The notes below the pieces were generated by a model. That model saw only the letters and a list, made by a program, of their open reading frames with translations, was not told the origin of the DNA and did not search any database. Source: Pseudomonas fluorescens (lineage in GTDB: Bacteria > Pseudomonadota > Gammaproteobacteria > Pseudomonadales > Pseudomonadaceae). From it: DNA of 64,000 nucleotides. Position 1 is the stretch's first letter. Every line of letters starts with the position of its first letter. A program made the translations under genes and the position numbers. Of the stretch, positions 9,052-18,100 are shown in pieces. Location of the stretch: positions 682,001-746,000 of the forward strand of contig NZ_MOBX01000003.1 of the NCBI RefSeq assembly GCF_003732425.1, given 5' to 3'.

Positions 9052-10044
9052 ATGCATCTGGTTCAATTCGAATTAAGCAACGGCGAGCGCCGCGTCGGCA
9101 TGGTCGACAACGGGCGGGTGCGCGAAGTGCAGGACGCGCGCAGCGTGCGCGATCTGGCGCTGGCCGCCATCGAGGCTGGCCACTCCCTTGAACAGCACGT
9201 GCAAACCCTCGGCCTCGGCGGCAGCCACGACTACGCCGAGCTACTGTCGCAACTGCGCATCCTGCCGCCCCTCGACCACCCGGATCCGGCCCACATGCTG
9301 GTCAGCGGCACCGGCCTGACCCACTTGGGCAGCGCCTCGGCCCGCGACAAGATGCACCAACAGGCCGGCGACGAAGCGGCAATGACCGACACCATGCGCA
9401 TTTTCAAATGGGGCGTGGAGGGTGGCAAACCGGCAGCGGGCCAGGCCGGTGTGCAACCGGAGTGGTTCTACAAGGGCGATGGCAGCATCGTCGTGCGCCC
9501 CGGTCAGCCGTTCCCGCTGCCACCGTTTGCCGAAGACGCCGGTGAAGAACCGGAGATGGCCGGCCTTTACGTGATCGGCCACGACGGCAAGCCTTACCGT
9601 CTCGGTTTTGCGGTGGGCAACGAGTTCTCCGACCACGTCATGGAGCGCAAGAATTACCTGTACCTCGCGCACTCGAAACTGCGCAGTTGCAGCTATGGCC
9701 CGGAACTTCGCACCGGGGAACTGCCTCAACACCTTGCCGGCAGCAGTCGCATCCTGCGTAACGGCGAAGTGCTCTGGCAAAACGAGTTTCTCAGTGGCGA
9801 GGCGAACATGTGCCACAGCCTCGCCAACCTCGAATACCACCACTTCAAATATCGTCAGTTCCTGCGCCCGGGCGATGTGCACATTCACTTCTTCGGCACC
9901 GCGACCCTGTCGTTCGCCGATGGCATCCGCACCCAACCGGGCGACCTGTTCGAAATCAGCCAGGCCGAATTCGGCGCACCGCTGGTCAACGGCATCGTGC
10001 CGATCGCGGCCGCTTTTGCGCCGGACAGCATCGGCACCCTTTAA
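9052..10044 (+). CDS. AraD1-family FAH-fold protein (2-keto-3-deoxyaldonate dehydratase candidate)
   Basis: A 330-residue fumarylacetoacetate-hydrolase-fold protein. In aldonate pathways of this type such enzymes act on 2-keto-3-deoxy acids, producing 2-oxoglutarate semialdehyde. Visible family features are the N-terminal domain, the VSGTGLTHLGS segment, the metal-site run with E and D residues around GFAVGNEFSDHVMERKNY, and HFFGTATLSFADG near the C-terminus. The start has AGGAG upstream (TAGGAGAAAATC before ATG). The stop overlaps the ribosome site of the aldehyde dehydrogenase gene 9 nt downstream, so the two are surely cotranscribed. The reaction is inferred from gene context and family. 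Confidence 0.82.
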   Translation: MHLVQFELSNGERRVGMVDNGRVREVQDARSVRDLALAAIEAGHSLEQHVQTLGLGGSHDYAELLSQLRILPPLDHPDPAHMLVSGTGLTHLGSASARDKMHQQAGDEAAMTDTMRIFKWGVEGGKPAAGQAGVQPEWFYKGDGSIVVRPGQPFPLPPFAEDAGEEPEMAGLYVIGHDGKPYRLGFAVGNEFSDHVMERKNYLYLAHSKLRSCSYGPELRTGELPQHLAGSSRILRNGEVLWQNEFLSGEANMCHSLANLEYHHFKYRQFLRPGDVHIHFFGTATLSFADGIRTQPGDLFEISQAEFGAPLVNGIVPIAAAFAPDSIGTL

Positions 10045-10053
10045 GGAGATCCC

Positions 10054-11634
10054 ATGACTCAGATTCTCGGTCACAACTACATTGGTGGTCAGCGCAGTGC
10101 GGCTGGCGACGTCAAACTGCACTCCGTCGATGCAACGACGGGCGAACAATTGCCGAACGATTTCATTCAGGCCACGGTTGAAGAAGTCGACGCCGCCGCC
10201 AAAGCTGCCGCTGCCGCGTACCCGGCTTATCGCAGCCTCAGCGCTGAACGCCGCGCGCAGTTTCTCGACGCGATTGCCGATGAACTGGATGCGCTCGGAG
10301 ATGATTTCGTCGCCGTGGTCTGCCGCGAAACGGCGTTGCCCGCCGGACGCATTCAAGGTGAGCGCGGACGCACCAGCGGGCAGATGCGTCTGTTCGCCAA
10401 AGTCCTGCGCCGAGGTGATTTCTATGGTGCGCGTATTGATCTGCCACTGCCCGATCGCCAGCCATTGCCACGTCCGGACCTGCGCCAATACCGCATTGGT
10501 CTCGGCCCGGTAGCGGTGTTTGGCGCAAGCAACTTCCCACTGGCGTTTTCCACCGCCGGTGGCGACACCGCGTCGGCACTGGCCGCTGGTTGCCCGGTGG
10601 TGTTCAAGGCACACAGCGGCCATATGGCTACAGCAGAAATGGTCGCCGATGCGCTGATCCGCGCTGCGGAAAAAACTGCGATGCCGGCCGGCGTGTTCAA
10701 CATGATCTACGGCGGTGGCGTTGGTGAATGGCTGGTCAAGCACCCAGCGATTCAGGCGGTCGGTTTTACGGGTTCGCTCAGGGGCGGACGTGCGCTGTGC
10801 GACATGGCCGCTGCGCGCCCACAGCCGATCCCGGTGTTTGCCGAGATGTCGAGCATCAACCCGGTGATCGTCTTGCCGCAGGCGCTCGCCGAACGTTCGG
10901 AAACCGTTGCTCGTGACCTGACTGCCTCTGTGGTGCAAGGCTGTGGTCAGTTCTGTACCAATCCCGGTCTGGTGATCGGCATTCGTTCGCCGCAGTTCAG
11001 CGCGTTCGTGCAGCAGGTCGCGGGTTTGATCGGTGATCAACCGGCGCAAACCATGCTCAACGCCGGCACCCTCGGCAGCTATGGCAAAGGTTTGCAGAAA
11101 CTGTTGGCACACACCGGCATCGAGCATCTGGCCGGCAATCCACAGCAGGGCAATCAAGCGCAGCCGCAGTTGTTCAAGGCTGATGTCAGCCTGTTGATCA
11201 ATGGCGATGAAGTGCTGCAAGAAGAAGTCTTCGGCCCGACCACGGTGATTGTCGAAGTGGCGGACAAGGCGCAACTCAGCGCCGCACTGCATGGCCTGCA
11301 CGGGCAACTGACGGCGACGATCATTGGTGAGCCGGCGGACTTCGAACGTTTCCCTGAGCTGACGCCGTTACTGGAACAGAAGGTCGGGCGGATTTTGCTT
11401 AACGGTTATCCAACCGGTGTCGAAGTGTGCGATGCGATGGTGCATGGCGGGCCGTATCCGGCGACGTCCGATGCCCGTGGCACGTCGGTGGGTACGCTGG
11501 CCATCGACCGTTTCCTGCGCCCGGTGTGCTTCCAGAACTACCCGGACAGCTTGCTGCCGGAGCCGCTGAAAAACGCCAACCCGCTGCGCATCCAGCGCCT
11601 CGTTGACGGCAAGCCCTCACGCGACGCGCTGTAA
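10054..11634 (+). CDS. 2-oxoglutarate-semialdehyde dehydrogenase (ALDH family)
   Basis: This 526-residue NAD(P)-dependent aldehyde dehydrogenase is the last step of the oxidative sugar-acid route, oxidising 2-oxoglutarate semialdehyde to 2-oxoglutarate for the TCA cycle. It has the VFGASNFPLAFSTAGGD cofactor-binding stretch, the general-base glutamate in VPVFAEMSSINP, and the catalytic cysteine in GQGQ-like context GQFCTNPG near residue 302. Length and motifs fit the longer type of 2-oxoglutarate-semialdehyde dehydrogenase rather than the ~480-residue succinate-semialdehyde type. An AAGGAG ribosome site lies 6 nt before ATG. It follows the AraD1-family gene directly and is followed by a REP pair. 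Confidence 0.9.
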   Translation: MTQILGHNYIGGQRSAAGDVKLHSVDATTGEQLPNDFIQATVEEVDAAAKAAAAAYPAYRSLSAERRAQFLDAIADELDALGDDFVAVVCRETALPAGRIQGERGRTSGQMRLFAKVLRRGDFYGARIDLPLPDRQPLPRPDLRQYRIGLGPVAVFGASNFPLAFSTAGGDTASALAAGCPVVFKAHSGHMATAEMVADALIRAAEKTAMPAGVFNMIYGGGVGEWLVKHPAIQAVGFTGSLRGGRALCDMAAARPQPIPVFAEMSSINPVIVLPQALAERSETVARDLTASVVQGCGQFCTNPGLVIGIRSPQFSAFVQQVAGLIGDQPAQTMLNAGTLGSYGKGLQKLLAHTGIEHLAGNPQQGNQAQPQLFKADVSLLINGDEVLQEEVFGPTTVIVEVADKAQLSAALHGLHGQLTATIIGEPADFERFPELTPLLEQKVGRILLNGYPTGVEVCDAMVHGGPYPATSDARGTSVGTLAIDRFLRPVCFQNYPDSLLPEPLKNANPLRIQRLVDGKPSRDAL

Positions 11635-11650
11635 CTGCCAGCCAATATCC

Positions 11651-11742
11651 CTGTGGGAGCGAGCCTGCTCGCGAATGCATTCTTTCAGTCAGCCTTTCAT
11701 GGCCTGACACACCGCATTCGCGAGCAGGCTCGCTCCCACAAG
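11651..11742. repeat. REP pair (CTGTGGGAGCGAGCC family)
   Basis: A second inverted pair of the family seen at 8921 lies just after the aldehyde dehydrogenase stop. It may act as the 3' end structure of that transcript. Confidence 0.88.
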
Positions 11743-11811
11743 GGTTCCCATAAGGCCTCTGGATCACATTGAGCTATCATTGGCCCTTTCCCCCTAGAAA
11801 GACTGTTTGCC

Positions 11812-12123
11812 ATGACTGCCCAAACCCTTCTCAACGCCCTCGAACACTGCGGTATGGTCGAAATCGACGGCCTGCATGCCTTCGAATTTGCCCTCGACGA
11901 AGACGACAATCTGCACATCGAATGCATCGATGGCCGCGCGGCCAAGCATTGGGAATTCACCCCGGCTCAGGTTGCCGCTGCAACCTTCGACGACTCTTTG
12001 CAGAGCTGGTTGATCGTCGGCTATTTCAATGAAACCAAAGCGATCGGCGAACACCGTTTGGTTTGTCATGGCGATGTAGTCAGCAGCAGCGATGACGAGG
12101 ATGACACTGATGAAAATGCGTAA
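11812..12123 (+). CDS. Small acidic protein, DUF5629-like
   Basis: A 103-residue soluble acidic protein whose C-terminus is a run of Asp/Glu/Ser (SSSDDEDDTDEN). The N-terminal pattern LLNALEHCGMVEIDGLHAFEF resembles a small Pseudomonas family I recall as DUF5629; no function is known to me. It has no signal peptide or membrane segment. Its last 14 bases overlap the start of the lactonase gene, so translation of the two is probably coupled. The ribosome site is poor. Confidence 0.7.
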   Translation: MTAQTLLNALEHCGMVEIDGLHAFEFALDEDDNLHIECIDGRAAKHWEFTPAQVAAATFDDSLQSWLIVGYFNETKAIGEHRLVCHGDVVSSSDDEDDTDENA

Positions 12124-13285
12124 ATTCTGGCCGCTGCTGGTGGCCGGCAGCGTCGGTGCCATGGGCCTGTCCACGGCGTCTGCGGAGAACTTCCAGTTGC
12201 TGGTCGGCTCCTACACCGCTGGCACCAGCCAGGGCCTCTATCGCATGAACTTCGACAGCGCCACCGGCCAGATCGCCGCCAAGCCGCTGCAAGTGGTGAA
12301 GAGCGAAAACCCGTCGTGGCTGACCCTGTCCAAAGACCAGCATCGCCTGTTTGTGGTCAATGAAAACGGCCCCGGCCAGAAAGACCCGGTCGGTCGCGTT
12401 AGCAGTTATTCGATTGATCCGAAAACCCATGCCCTGAGCCTGATCAATCAAGTGCAGAGCCTGGGCAACGAACCGACTCATTCGAGCCTCAGCGGTGACG
12501 CCAGCCATCTGTTCGTCAGCAACTATTCGGTGATGGAAGATCCGGGCGGAACGCTGGCGGTCTTGCCGGTCGGTGCTGACGGCAAACTCAAACCCGTTGT
12601 GCAGATGAGCGCGCACCCGGCGAGCCGGGTCAACCCGGAGCGCCAGGCGTCGAACCATGTGCATTCGACGGTCTCTTCGCCGGACGGCCGCTATGTGTTC
12701 TCCAATGACTTGGGCGCGGACAAGGTGTTCATTTATCAATTCGACCCGAAAGCCAACCCGGAGCTGCCGCTGACCCCAGCGAAAACCGCATCCGTGGCGT
12801 TGCCTGCCGGCAGCGGCCCACGGCATTTACTGTTCAGTGCTGACGGCAAACACGCCTGGCTGACCATGGAAATGAGCGCGCAGGTCGCGGTATTCGATTA
12901 CCACGACGGCGTGCTGACCCAGACGCAACTGGTCGATCTGGCGGCTGGCCAGCCGACTTCGGACAAGGCTGCTGCGGCGCTGCACGCCTCGGCGGATGGC
13001 AAGTTCCTCTACGTCAGCAACCGTGGCACCGCCAATCAACTGCTGGTCTTTGCGATTGATCCGGCGAGTGGTCAGCTCAAAGAGCTGCAAAAACGCTCGG
13101 TGGAAGGTGATCACCCGCGCGAATTCAGCCTCGATCCAAGTGGCAAATTCCTGCTGATCGCCAACCAGAAGAGCAACGAAATTGTCGTCGTCGAGCGCGA
13201 TGGCAACACCGGTCTGCTCGGCAAAACCGTGCAGAAACTGCCGATGGACGCGCCCAGCGACCTCAAGTTCATCGTGCGACAATAA
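12110..13285 (+). CDS. Periplasmic lactonase-family beta-propeller (Pgl/3-carboxymuconate cyclase-like)
   Basis: This 391-residue protein has a clear Sec signal peptide (MKMRKFWPLLVAGSVGAMGL then STASA before ENF), followed by a seven-bladed propeller of the lactonase family. Repeated blade motifs include GSYTAGTSQGLYRM, PSWLTLSKDQHRLFVVNE, GPRHLLFSADGKHAW and DHPREFSLDPSGKFLL. Family members hydrolyse sugar lactones. A periplasmic enzyme would fit opening of the lactone made by a periplasmic sugar dehydrogenase, feeding the aldonate carrier at 7581. I chose ATG 12110 over 12092 and 12101 because GAGG lies 9 nt upstream and the signal peptide then begins at once. It overlaps the preceding gene by 14 bp. 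A terminator follows. Confidence 0.83.
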   Translation: MKMRKFWPLLVAGSVGAMGLSTASAENFQLLVGSYTAGTSQGLYRMNFDSATGQIAAKPLQVVKSENPSWLTLSKDQHRLFVVNENGPGQKDPVGRVSSYSIDPKTHALSLINQVQSLGNEPTHSSLSGDASHLFVSNYSVMEDPGGTLAVLPVGADGKLKPVVQMSAHPASRVNPERQASNHVHSTVSSPDGRYVFSNDLGADKVFIYQFDPKANPELPLTPAKTASVALPAGSGPRHLLFSADGKHAWLTMEMSAQVAVFDYHDGVLTQTQLVDLAAGQPTSDKAAAALHASADGKFLYVSNRGTANQLLVFAIDPASGQLKELQKRSVEGDHPREFSLDPSGKFLLIANQKSNEIVVVERDGNTGLLGKTVQKLPMDAPSDLKFIVRQ

Positions 13286-13289
13286 GCCA

Positions 13290-13312
13290 CAGGCCCCGGT
13301 TTACGGGGCCTG
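13290..13312 (+). terminator. Rho-independent-type terminator after the lactonase gene
   Basis: A perfect 9-bp stem CAGGCCCCG / CGGGGCCTG with a GTTTA loop lies 4 bp after the stop and is followed by TCTCTTTG. The T-run is imperfect, so termination may be partial. Confidence 0.8.
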
Positions 13313-13441
13313 TCTCTTTGTATTAATCGCGCTGATAACCGGTAATGCTACAAAGCATTTAAAGCGATCAACCCTCGAGCGTTAAGTTTGCTTCACGGCC
13401 CAACCGGGCAAACAAGCCAAACGAACACGAGGGTTACCGCC

Positions 13442-13621
13442 ATGAACTTCAATCTCTTCTCCGTGATTGCTGCTTCCGCCATCTCCGCCACCGTTGTACT
13501 GCCAGCCAGTGCCAACGTCGAAATCAACAGCAAAAAATCCCACACCCAGAGCTACACCCAAAAATACCTGCAACAGAGCGCCAACTTCTACGCCGCCCTG
13601 GATCACAAAGCCCAACACTGA
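13442..13621 (+). CDS. Small exported protein of unknown function
   Basis: This 59-residue protein begins at ATG 13442, after GAGGG 8 nt upstream. It has a cleavable signal sequence (MNFNLFSVIAASAISATVVL then PASA before NVE). The mature part is only ~35 residues, polar, with SYTQKYLQQSANFYAALDHK. I do not recognise the family. An upstream in-frame start at 13388 is possible but would bury the signal peptide. It stands alone between a terminator and a REP pair. Confidence 0.65.
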   Translation: MNFNLFSVIAASAISATVVLPASANVEINSKKSHTQSYTQKYLQQSANFYAALDHKAQH

Positions 13622-13643
13622 AATGCCCGACTTGCGCGACTCC

Positions 13644-13718
13644 CTGTAGGAGCTGCCGAAGGCTGCGATCTTTTGATCTTCAACGTCAAAAGATCGCAGC
13701 CTTCGGCAGCTCCTACAC
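13644..13718. repeat. REP pair (CTGTAGGAGCTGCCGAAGG family)
   Basis: A near-perfect palindrome made of two inverted copies of CTGTAGGAGCTGCCGAAGG and its GATCTTTTGATC tail. The same family occurs at 20721, 39303, 39956 and 43491. Confidence 0.9.
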
Positions 13719-13874
13719 GTGTGTTTTTTGCGAACTGATAGGTTTCTTCAAACCCGCCAATAGACTGGCTAAATAATCAACCAAGCTGATGTTTACTATG
13801 GCAAACCCTGAGTGGTTAGCGCGGCTTTTTTGATTGATTCTGTGGACATCGAAACCTGCCCACGGGAGAACACC

Positions 13875-14087
13875 ATGGCCAGCGCAATCCTTCATTCAGC
13901 CAAACGCGGCGCCTACCTGGCCATCGGTCTTTACCTGGCCGTGGTGCTGGTCGTCAGCATCGCCTCGCAAATGGAACACAGCTTCGAAGCGCCGATTCAA
14001 GTCGCCCACCCCGGCGTGCAGTTCGAACTGCGCGCGCAAAGCGTGACGGTCGACCGGGCCGAACTCGCAGGCGTCGGCGGAGCATGA
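13875..14087 (+). CDS. Small single-span membrane protein, unknown
   Basis: A 70-residue protein with one membrane span (GAYLAIGLYLAVVLVVSIAS, residues ~12-31) and a periplasmic-looking tail ending AELAGVGGA. ATG 13875 is preceded by GGGAGAACACC, a good ribosome site. The stop overlaps the start of the next gene by 4 bp (ATGA), so the two small membrane proteins are made together and probably act together. No family is recognised. Confidence 0.65.
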   Translation: MASAILHSAKRGAYLAIGLYLAVVLVVSIASQMEHSFEAPIQVAHPGVQFELRAQSVTVDRAELAGVGGA

Positions 14088-14341
14088 AAGGCTATAGATT
14101 CTGGGTGATCGCCGGTTTGGCGTTCTTCACCAACGGCGCATCGTTACTGGGAATCGGCCAAGGCTCGGTGGGTGCATTGGCCCGAGCCATAGAGTCCAAT
14201 CACAACATCGCACACAACATCGAACGGGCGAATACTCTGGGGCTGATGGCCGGCAATCCACCGGTAAAAGTCTCGGCCGATTTTCTCGGGCCCTTCGAAG
14301 TGGATTGCATGGCACTGGGCATGTGCAACGCACTCGCCTAG
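14084..14341 (+). CDS. Small exported or membrane protein, unknown
   Basis: An 85-residue protein with an N-terminal hydrophobic stretch (FWVIAGLAFFTNGASLLGIG) that may be a signal anchor, and two cysteines near the C-terminus (EVDCMALGMCNALA). It is translationally coupled to the preceding 70-residue membrane protein through an ATGA overlap. No family is recognised. A REP pair follows immediately. Confidence 0.62.
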   Translation: MKGYRFWVIAGLAFFTNGASLLGIGQGSVGALARAIESNHNIAHNIERANTLGLMAGNPPVKVSADFLGPFEVDCMALGMCNALA

Positions 14342-14354
14342 ACAACTCAGTCCT

Positions 14355-14488
14355 CTGTGGCGAGGGAGCTTGCTCCCGCTGGGTTGCGAAGCAGCCCCAA
14401 ATCCTGCAGACACAGTATTCCTGATGTGCCGAGCCCAATGGATTGCGACTGCTGCGCAGCCGAGCGGGAGCAAGCTCCCTCGCCACAG
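14355..14488. repeat. REP pair (CTGTGGCGAGGGAGC family)
   Basis: An inverted pair of the family seen at 5491, between convergent genes (small membrane protein and glutathione transferase). It may serve both transcripts as a 3' structure. Confidence 0.9.
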
Positions 14489-14516
14489 GGGCTCACCGTT
14501 TACAGGAGTGCTGTAG

Positions 14517-15101
14517 TTACTTCTTCATGACCGAGGTGAAGAGGTCTGACTCGAGGAAACGTTGCAACCAGGCCTGTAGACGTAAGTAAGGCGTCTGCGT
14601 AAACCACTCACGATCAACATGCGCAAACTGCCGAACAAACGGCAGCAGGGCGATATCCGCCAGGCTCGGATGATCGGCCAGCAAGTACTCACGATCGGTC
14701 AGCAGTTCATCCAGCCGCTGCAAGAACAACGCCCCCTCTGCCCGATAAACTTCCATCGGCTGTTCCGGGTAGCGCTCGGCGTATTTATAGCGATTCAAGT
14801 GCGTCTTGAAACCCTGATCATTCGCTTCGATCAGCTCGGCGATCCGCGCGTCATCCTCAAGCAACCAGCCATCCGGATCATTCTGCGCCAACGCCCAGCG
14901 CATGATCTCCAGACTCTCATCAATCACCCGACCCTCCGCATTCAGCACCGGCACCGTGCCTTTGGGCGAGATCGCCAGCATCTCGGCCGGTTTGGCCTTG
15001 AGGCTGACTTCGATGATCTCCACTGGCACGCCCGAATAACGCAGTGCCATCCGCGCGCGCATCGCGTACGGGCAGCGGCGGAAGGAATACAGCGTGTTCA
15101 T
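14517..15101 (-). CDS. Glutathione S-transferase family protein
   Basis: This 194-residue protein has a thioredoxin-fold N-domain beginning MNTLYSFRRCPYAMRARMAL. The CPYA motif (C10) recalls glutaredoxin-2-like transferases, and KGTVPVL is the cis-proline loop. A helical C-domain follows with the LADHPSLADIALLPF signature. It likely transfers or reduces using glutathione in the cytoplasm; the substrate is unknown. Its ATG overlaps the sbcC stop by 4 bp, so it is the distal gene of the sbcD-sbcC unit. Confidence 0.88.
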   Translation of the reverse strand: MNTLYSFRRCPYAMRARMALRYSGVPVEIIEVSLKAKPAEMLAISPKGTVPVLNAEGRVIDESLEIMRWALAQNDPDGWLLEDDARIAELIEANDQGFKTHLNRYKYAERYPEQPMEVYRAEGALFLQRLDELLTDREYLLADHPSLADIALLPFVRQFAHVDREWFTQTPYLRLQAWLQRFLESDLFTSVMKK

Positions 15102-18100
15102 TTCACCTCCAGGGTGCTCAAACCGTTGCCCTGACGCTGCACCTGAATTTGCACCGGAATCCGCTCGTGCATTTCCTGCACGTGGGAAATCACCGCGACC
15201 TTGCGGCCCTGCGCCTGCAAACCGTCCAGCGCATCCATGGCCAGTTGCAACGATTCCGGATCGAGGCTGCCAAAACCTTCATCGATAAACAGCGATTCGA
15301 TCTTCAGCGTGCTCGAGGCCATCGACGCCAGACCCAGCGCCAGGGCCAGCGACACCAGGAACGTCTCACCGCCAGACAACGAATGCACCGAGCGCAGTTC
15401 GTCGCCCATTTCCGTGTCCATCACCAGCAGGCCCAGCATGCTGCCGCCGCGTTTCAGGCGATAGCGTTTGACCAGTTGGCGCAGTTGCACGTTGGCGTGA
15501 TGCACCAGCAGGTCGAGGTTGTAGGCCTGGGCGATCTTGCGGAAAGTGTCGCCGGTGGCAGAACCGATCAAGGCACTCAGGCGCGCCCAGCGTTGATACT
15601 CGGCATAGGCCGAGGCGATCTGCTGCGCCAGCGCCTGATTGGCGTTCTGCCGGCGCTGGTCTTCGGCCTGTTCGGCACGCAGTTCGGCGCACTGTTGCTC
15701 GCTGAGGTTGAACTGGTTTTGCAGGTCGGCGAGGGCGCTGGCCAGTTGTTCGGCATCGAGGTTGCCGTTGTGCAGGGCCTGATGATCGAGCAGACGCTGG
15801 TCACGTTCCTGCAGCAACACCTTGGCCTGCTCGATGGCTTTTTCGTTGTGCTGCAAGCGCTGGCGCAGTTCGGCGACTTGCGCGTCATCGACCCGCAGCA
15901 GATCTTCGAGGCCACCGTCATCCAGCTCCGGATGACGGGCGCGCCAGTCGGCAATCTTGCCAGCCAGATCCTGGTCTTCGCTTTGCAGCGCCTGCAAACG
16001 TTCTTGTTGGGCCTTGAGTTCGGCGGCGATCTGCACCCGTTGCGTGCGCAGGTTTTGCAGTTCCTGCGCGGTGCCGGTTTCGGTGTTGCGCGCCTGCTCG
16101 ACCGCTTGCTCAAGCTGCTGCTGCCAGTGCTCGGCGCTGGCGTGCTCGCCAAGCAACTGTGCGAGTTTTTGCTGGCAGGCTTGCTGCTGTTCGGTCAGCG
16201 CCGTGAATTGCTGTTCGGCGCTGAGCAACTGCTGTGCACGGGTCTGTTGGCGGTCCTGTTCTTTCTCTAGGGTTTGTTGACGCTGTTGCTGCTCGGCCTG
16301 TTCTTCCTTCTGTTGGTCGACCTGCGCCAGGCGCTCGGCGATCTGCCGGTCAAGCTGCATGAAGGTCGCCGCTGGCTCCTGGCGCAAGGCTTCAAGGGTG
16401 TCGGCTGGCAGCAGATTGCCGAACGCGCTGAGTTCTTCGTCGAGACGCTGGCGATCGCTGCTCAGCTCGCGCTGCTGATTGCTCAGGTGCTGCGCCGCTT
16501 GCTGATGCGCGGTTTCGGCCTGGCGCAATTGCTGGGTCAGCCGCGCGGCGTCCTGTTGCAGGGTGAGCAGGGCGCTCTGGCGTTGTTCGTCCTGAGTGAT
16601 GCTCTGGTTCAGTTGCTCGTTTTGCCGGGCGAGCCAGGCATCGCGCTTGTCGGCGTCCTGATTGAACAACTGCGCGGCCAGCGGATGCGCGTCGAGGCTC
16701 GGCGCCAAGGCTTGCTGCTGGGCGGCCAGTTGTTCCTGCTGTTGCAGCAGTTCTTTCTGCTGAGCAATCACGCCGCCGACTTCGGCGCGCAGCTCGATGA
16801 GTTTTTCCTTGAGCTGATCGACCACCTGTTGTGCATTGGCCTGCTCACTTTCATCGTGGCGGCCGAGGCTTTGCAGCAGCGCTTCAGGCTGATGGTACGG
16901 GTGCTCGTTGCTGCCACAGACCGGGCACGGCTGATCGTCCTGCAACTGCGCACGCAACTCCTCGACACTGGCACTGCGCGCCAAACGCTGGCGTTCAAGC
17001 AGCTCGCGGGTGACGTTGAGGGTTTGCTCGGCGACGGTCAGCTCGGCTTTGGTTTTCACGCCATCCTGCGTCAGCCGCTCGCGTTCCTGCTGGGCGCTGA
17101 GCTGACGTTGTTGCAGCTCACTGTTGCGTTTGTCGAGATCCTGTTGTGTGGCCCATAGACGTGACAGGTCTTCGAAAGCGCGCAATTGCTTGCGGTTGTC
17201 CTGCAGCAGCGTGCCAAGGAGGCCGATCTGTTCGGCGACGGCATCGGGTTCGGCGCCGGCCTCTTTGAACAGCACTTCAAGTTGCTGTTTCTGCGAGGTC
17301 AGCTCCGCGGCGCTGCGCGTGGCGTTTTCTTCGAGGCTCGCCAGTTCGGCCTGGCCCTTGTTCAAGCGGTTGCCGATCAGCATCAGCTGTTGCAGGCGAT
17401 CGCGGTAGGCATTCCACGCATCGCTCAGCGGCGCCAGATGAGCGCTTTGCTCAAGTTCGGCGGCGATGCGTTGCAGGCGCTCGGCGACCTGGGTCTGTTT
17501 TTCCAGCAAGGCTTGAATGGCGTTCTGGCCATCGCTGCAAGCCTGCTCGGCCTCTTGTCTGGCTTGCGCGCTATTGGCGACATCCTTGGCCAGATGGGCG
17601 AGGGCGCTTTGCTCTTCAAAGGCCTGACGCAACAGCGGCGCGTTTTCGCTTTGCCGTTGTTGCGCTTCGCTCAGGGCGACTTTCGCCGCTTCGAGGTTTT
17701 GGTCCAGCTGCGTCTGGCGCTCAGTCAGTTCGGCATGCTGCTGTGTGTGCGCGGCGATTTGCGCGGCCAGTGGCGTCAGCAGGGCATCGAGTTCGGTTTT
17801 GCGCGCGAACTGATGCCGTTGTGGGCCGAGCTGCTCCAGGCGCGTCAGTTTCACCCGCTCGCCGGCCAGACTTTCCGATTGCTGTTGAGCGCTGTGCAGT
17901 TGTTCTGCGGCCGCTTGCTGCGCGTCCTGCAACACACGCAAATCCTTGAGCCAGCCGTGCTGTTGCTCAAGCTGCTTAAGTTGCGCCTGCTGCAACTTCA
18001 TTTGCTGTTGCGCAGTATTGAAACGCTCATCCAGTTCGGCCCGGGCTTCGGGCGCCAACGGGGTCACGCCGGTAGCCTGATCCTGCAACAGTTTGTGCGC

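Noticed and set aside
9241..11307. Minus-strand frame of ~688 codons opposite the AraD1-family and aldehyde dehydrogenase genes
   Set aside because: It spans two well-supported genes on the other strand and has shadow-type composition.
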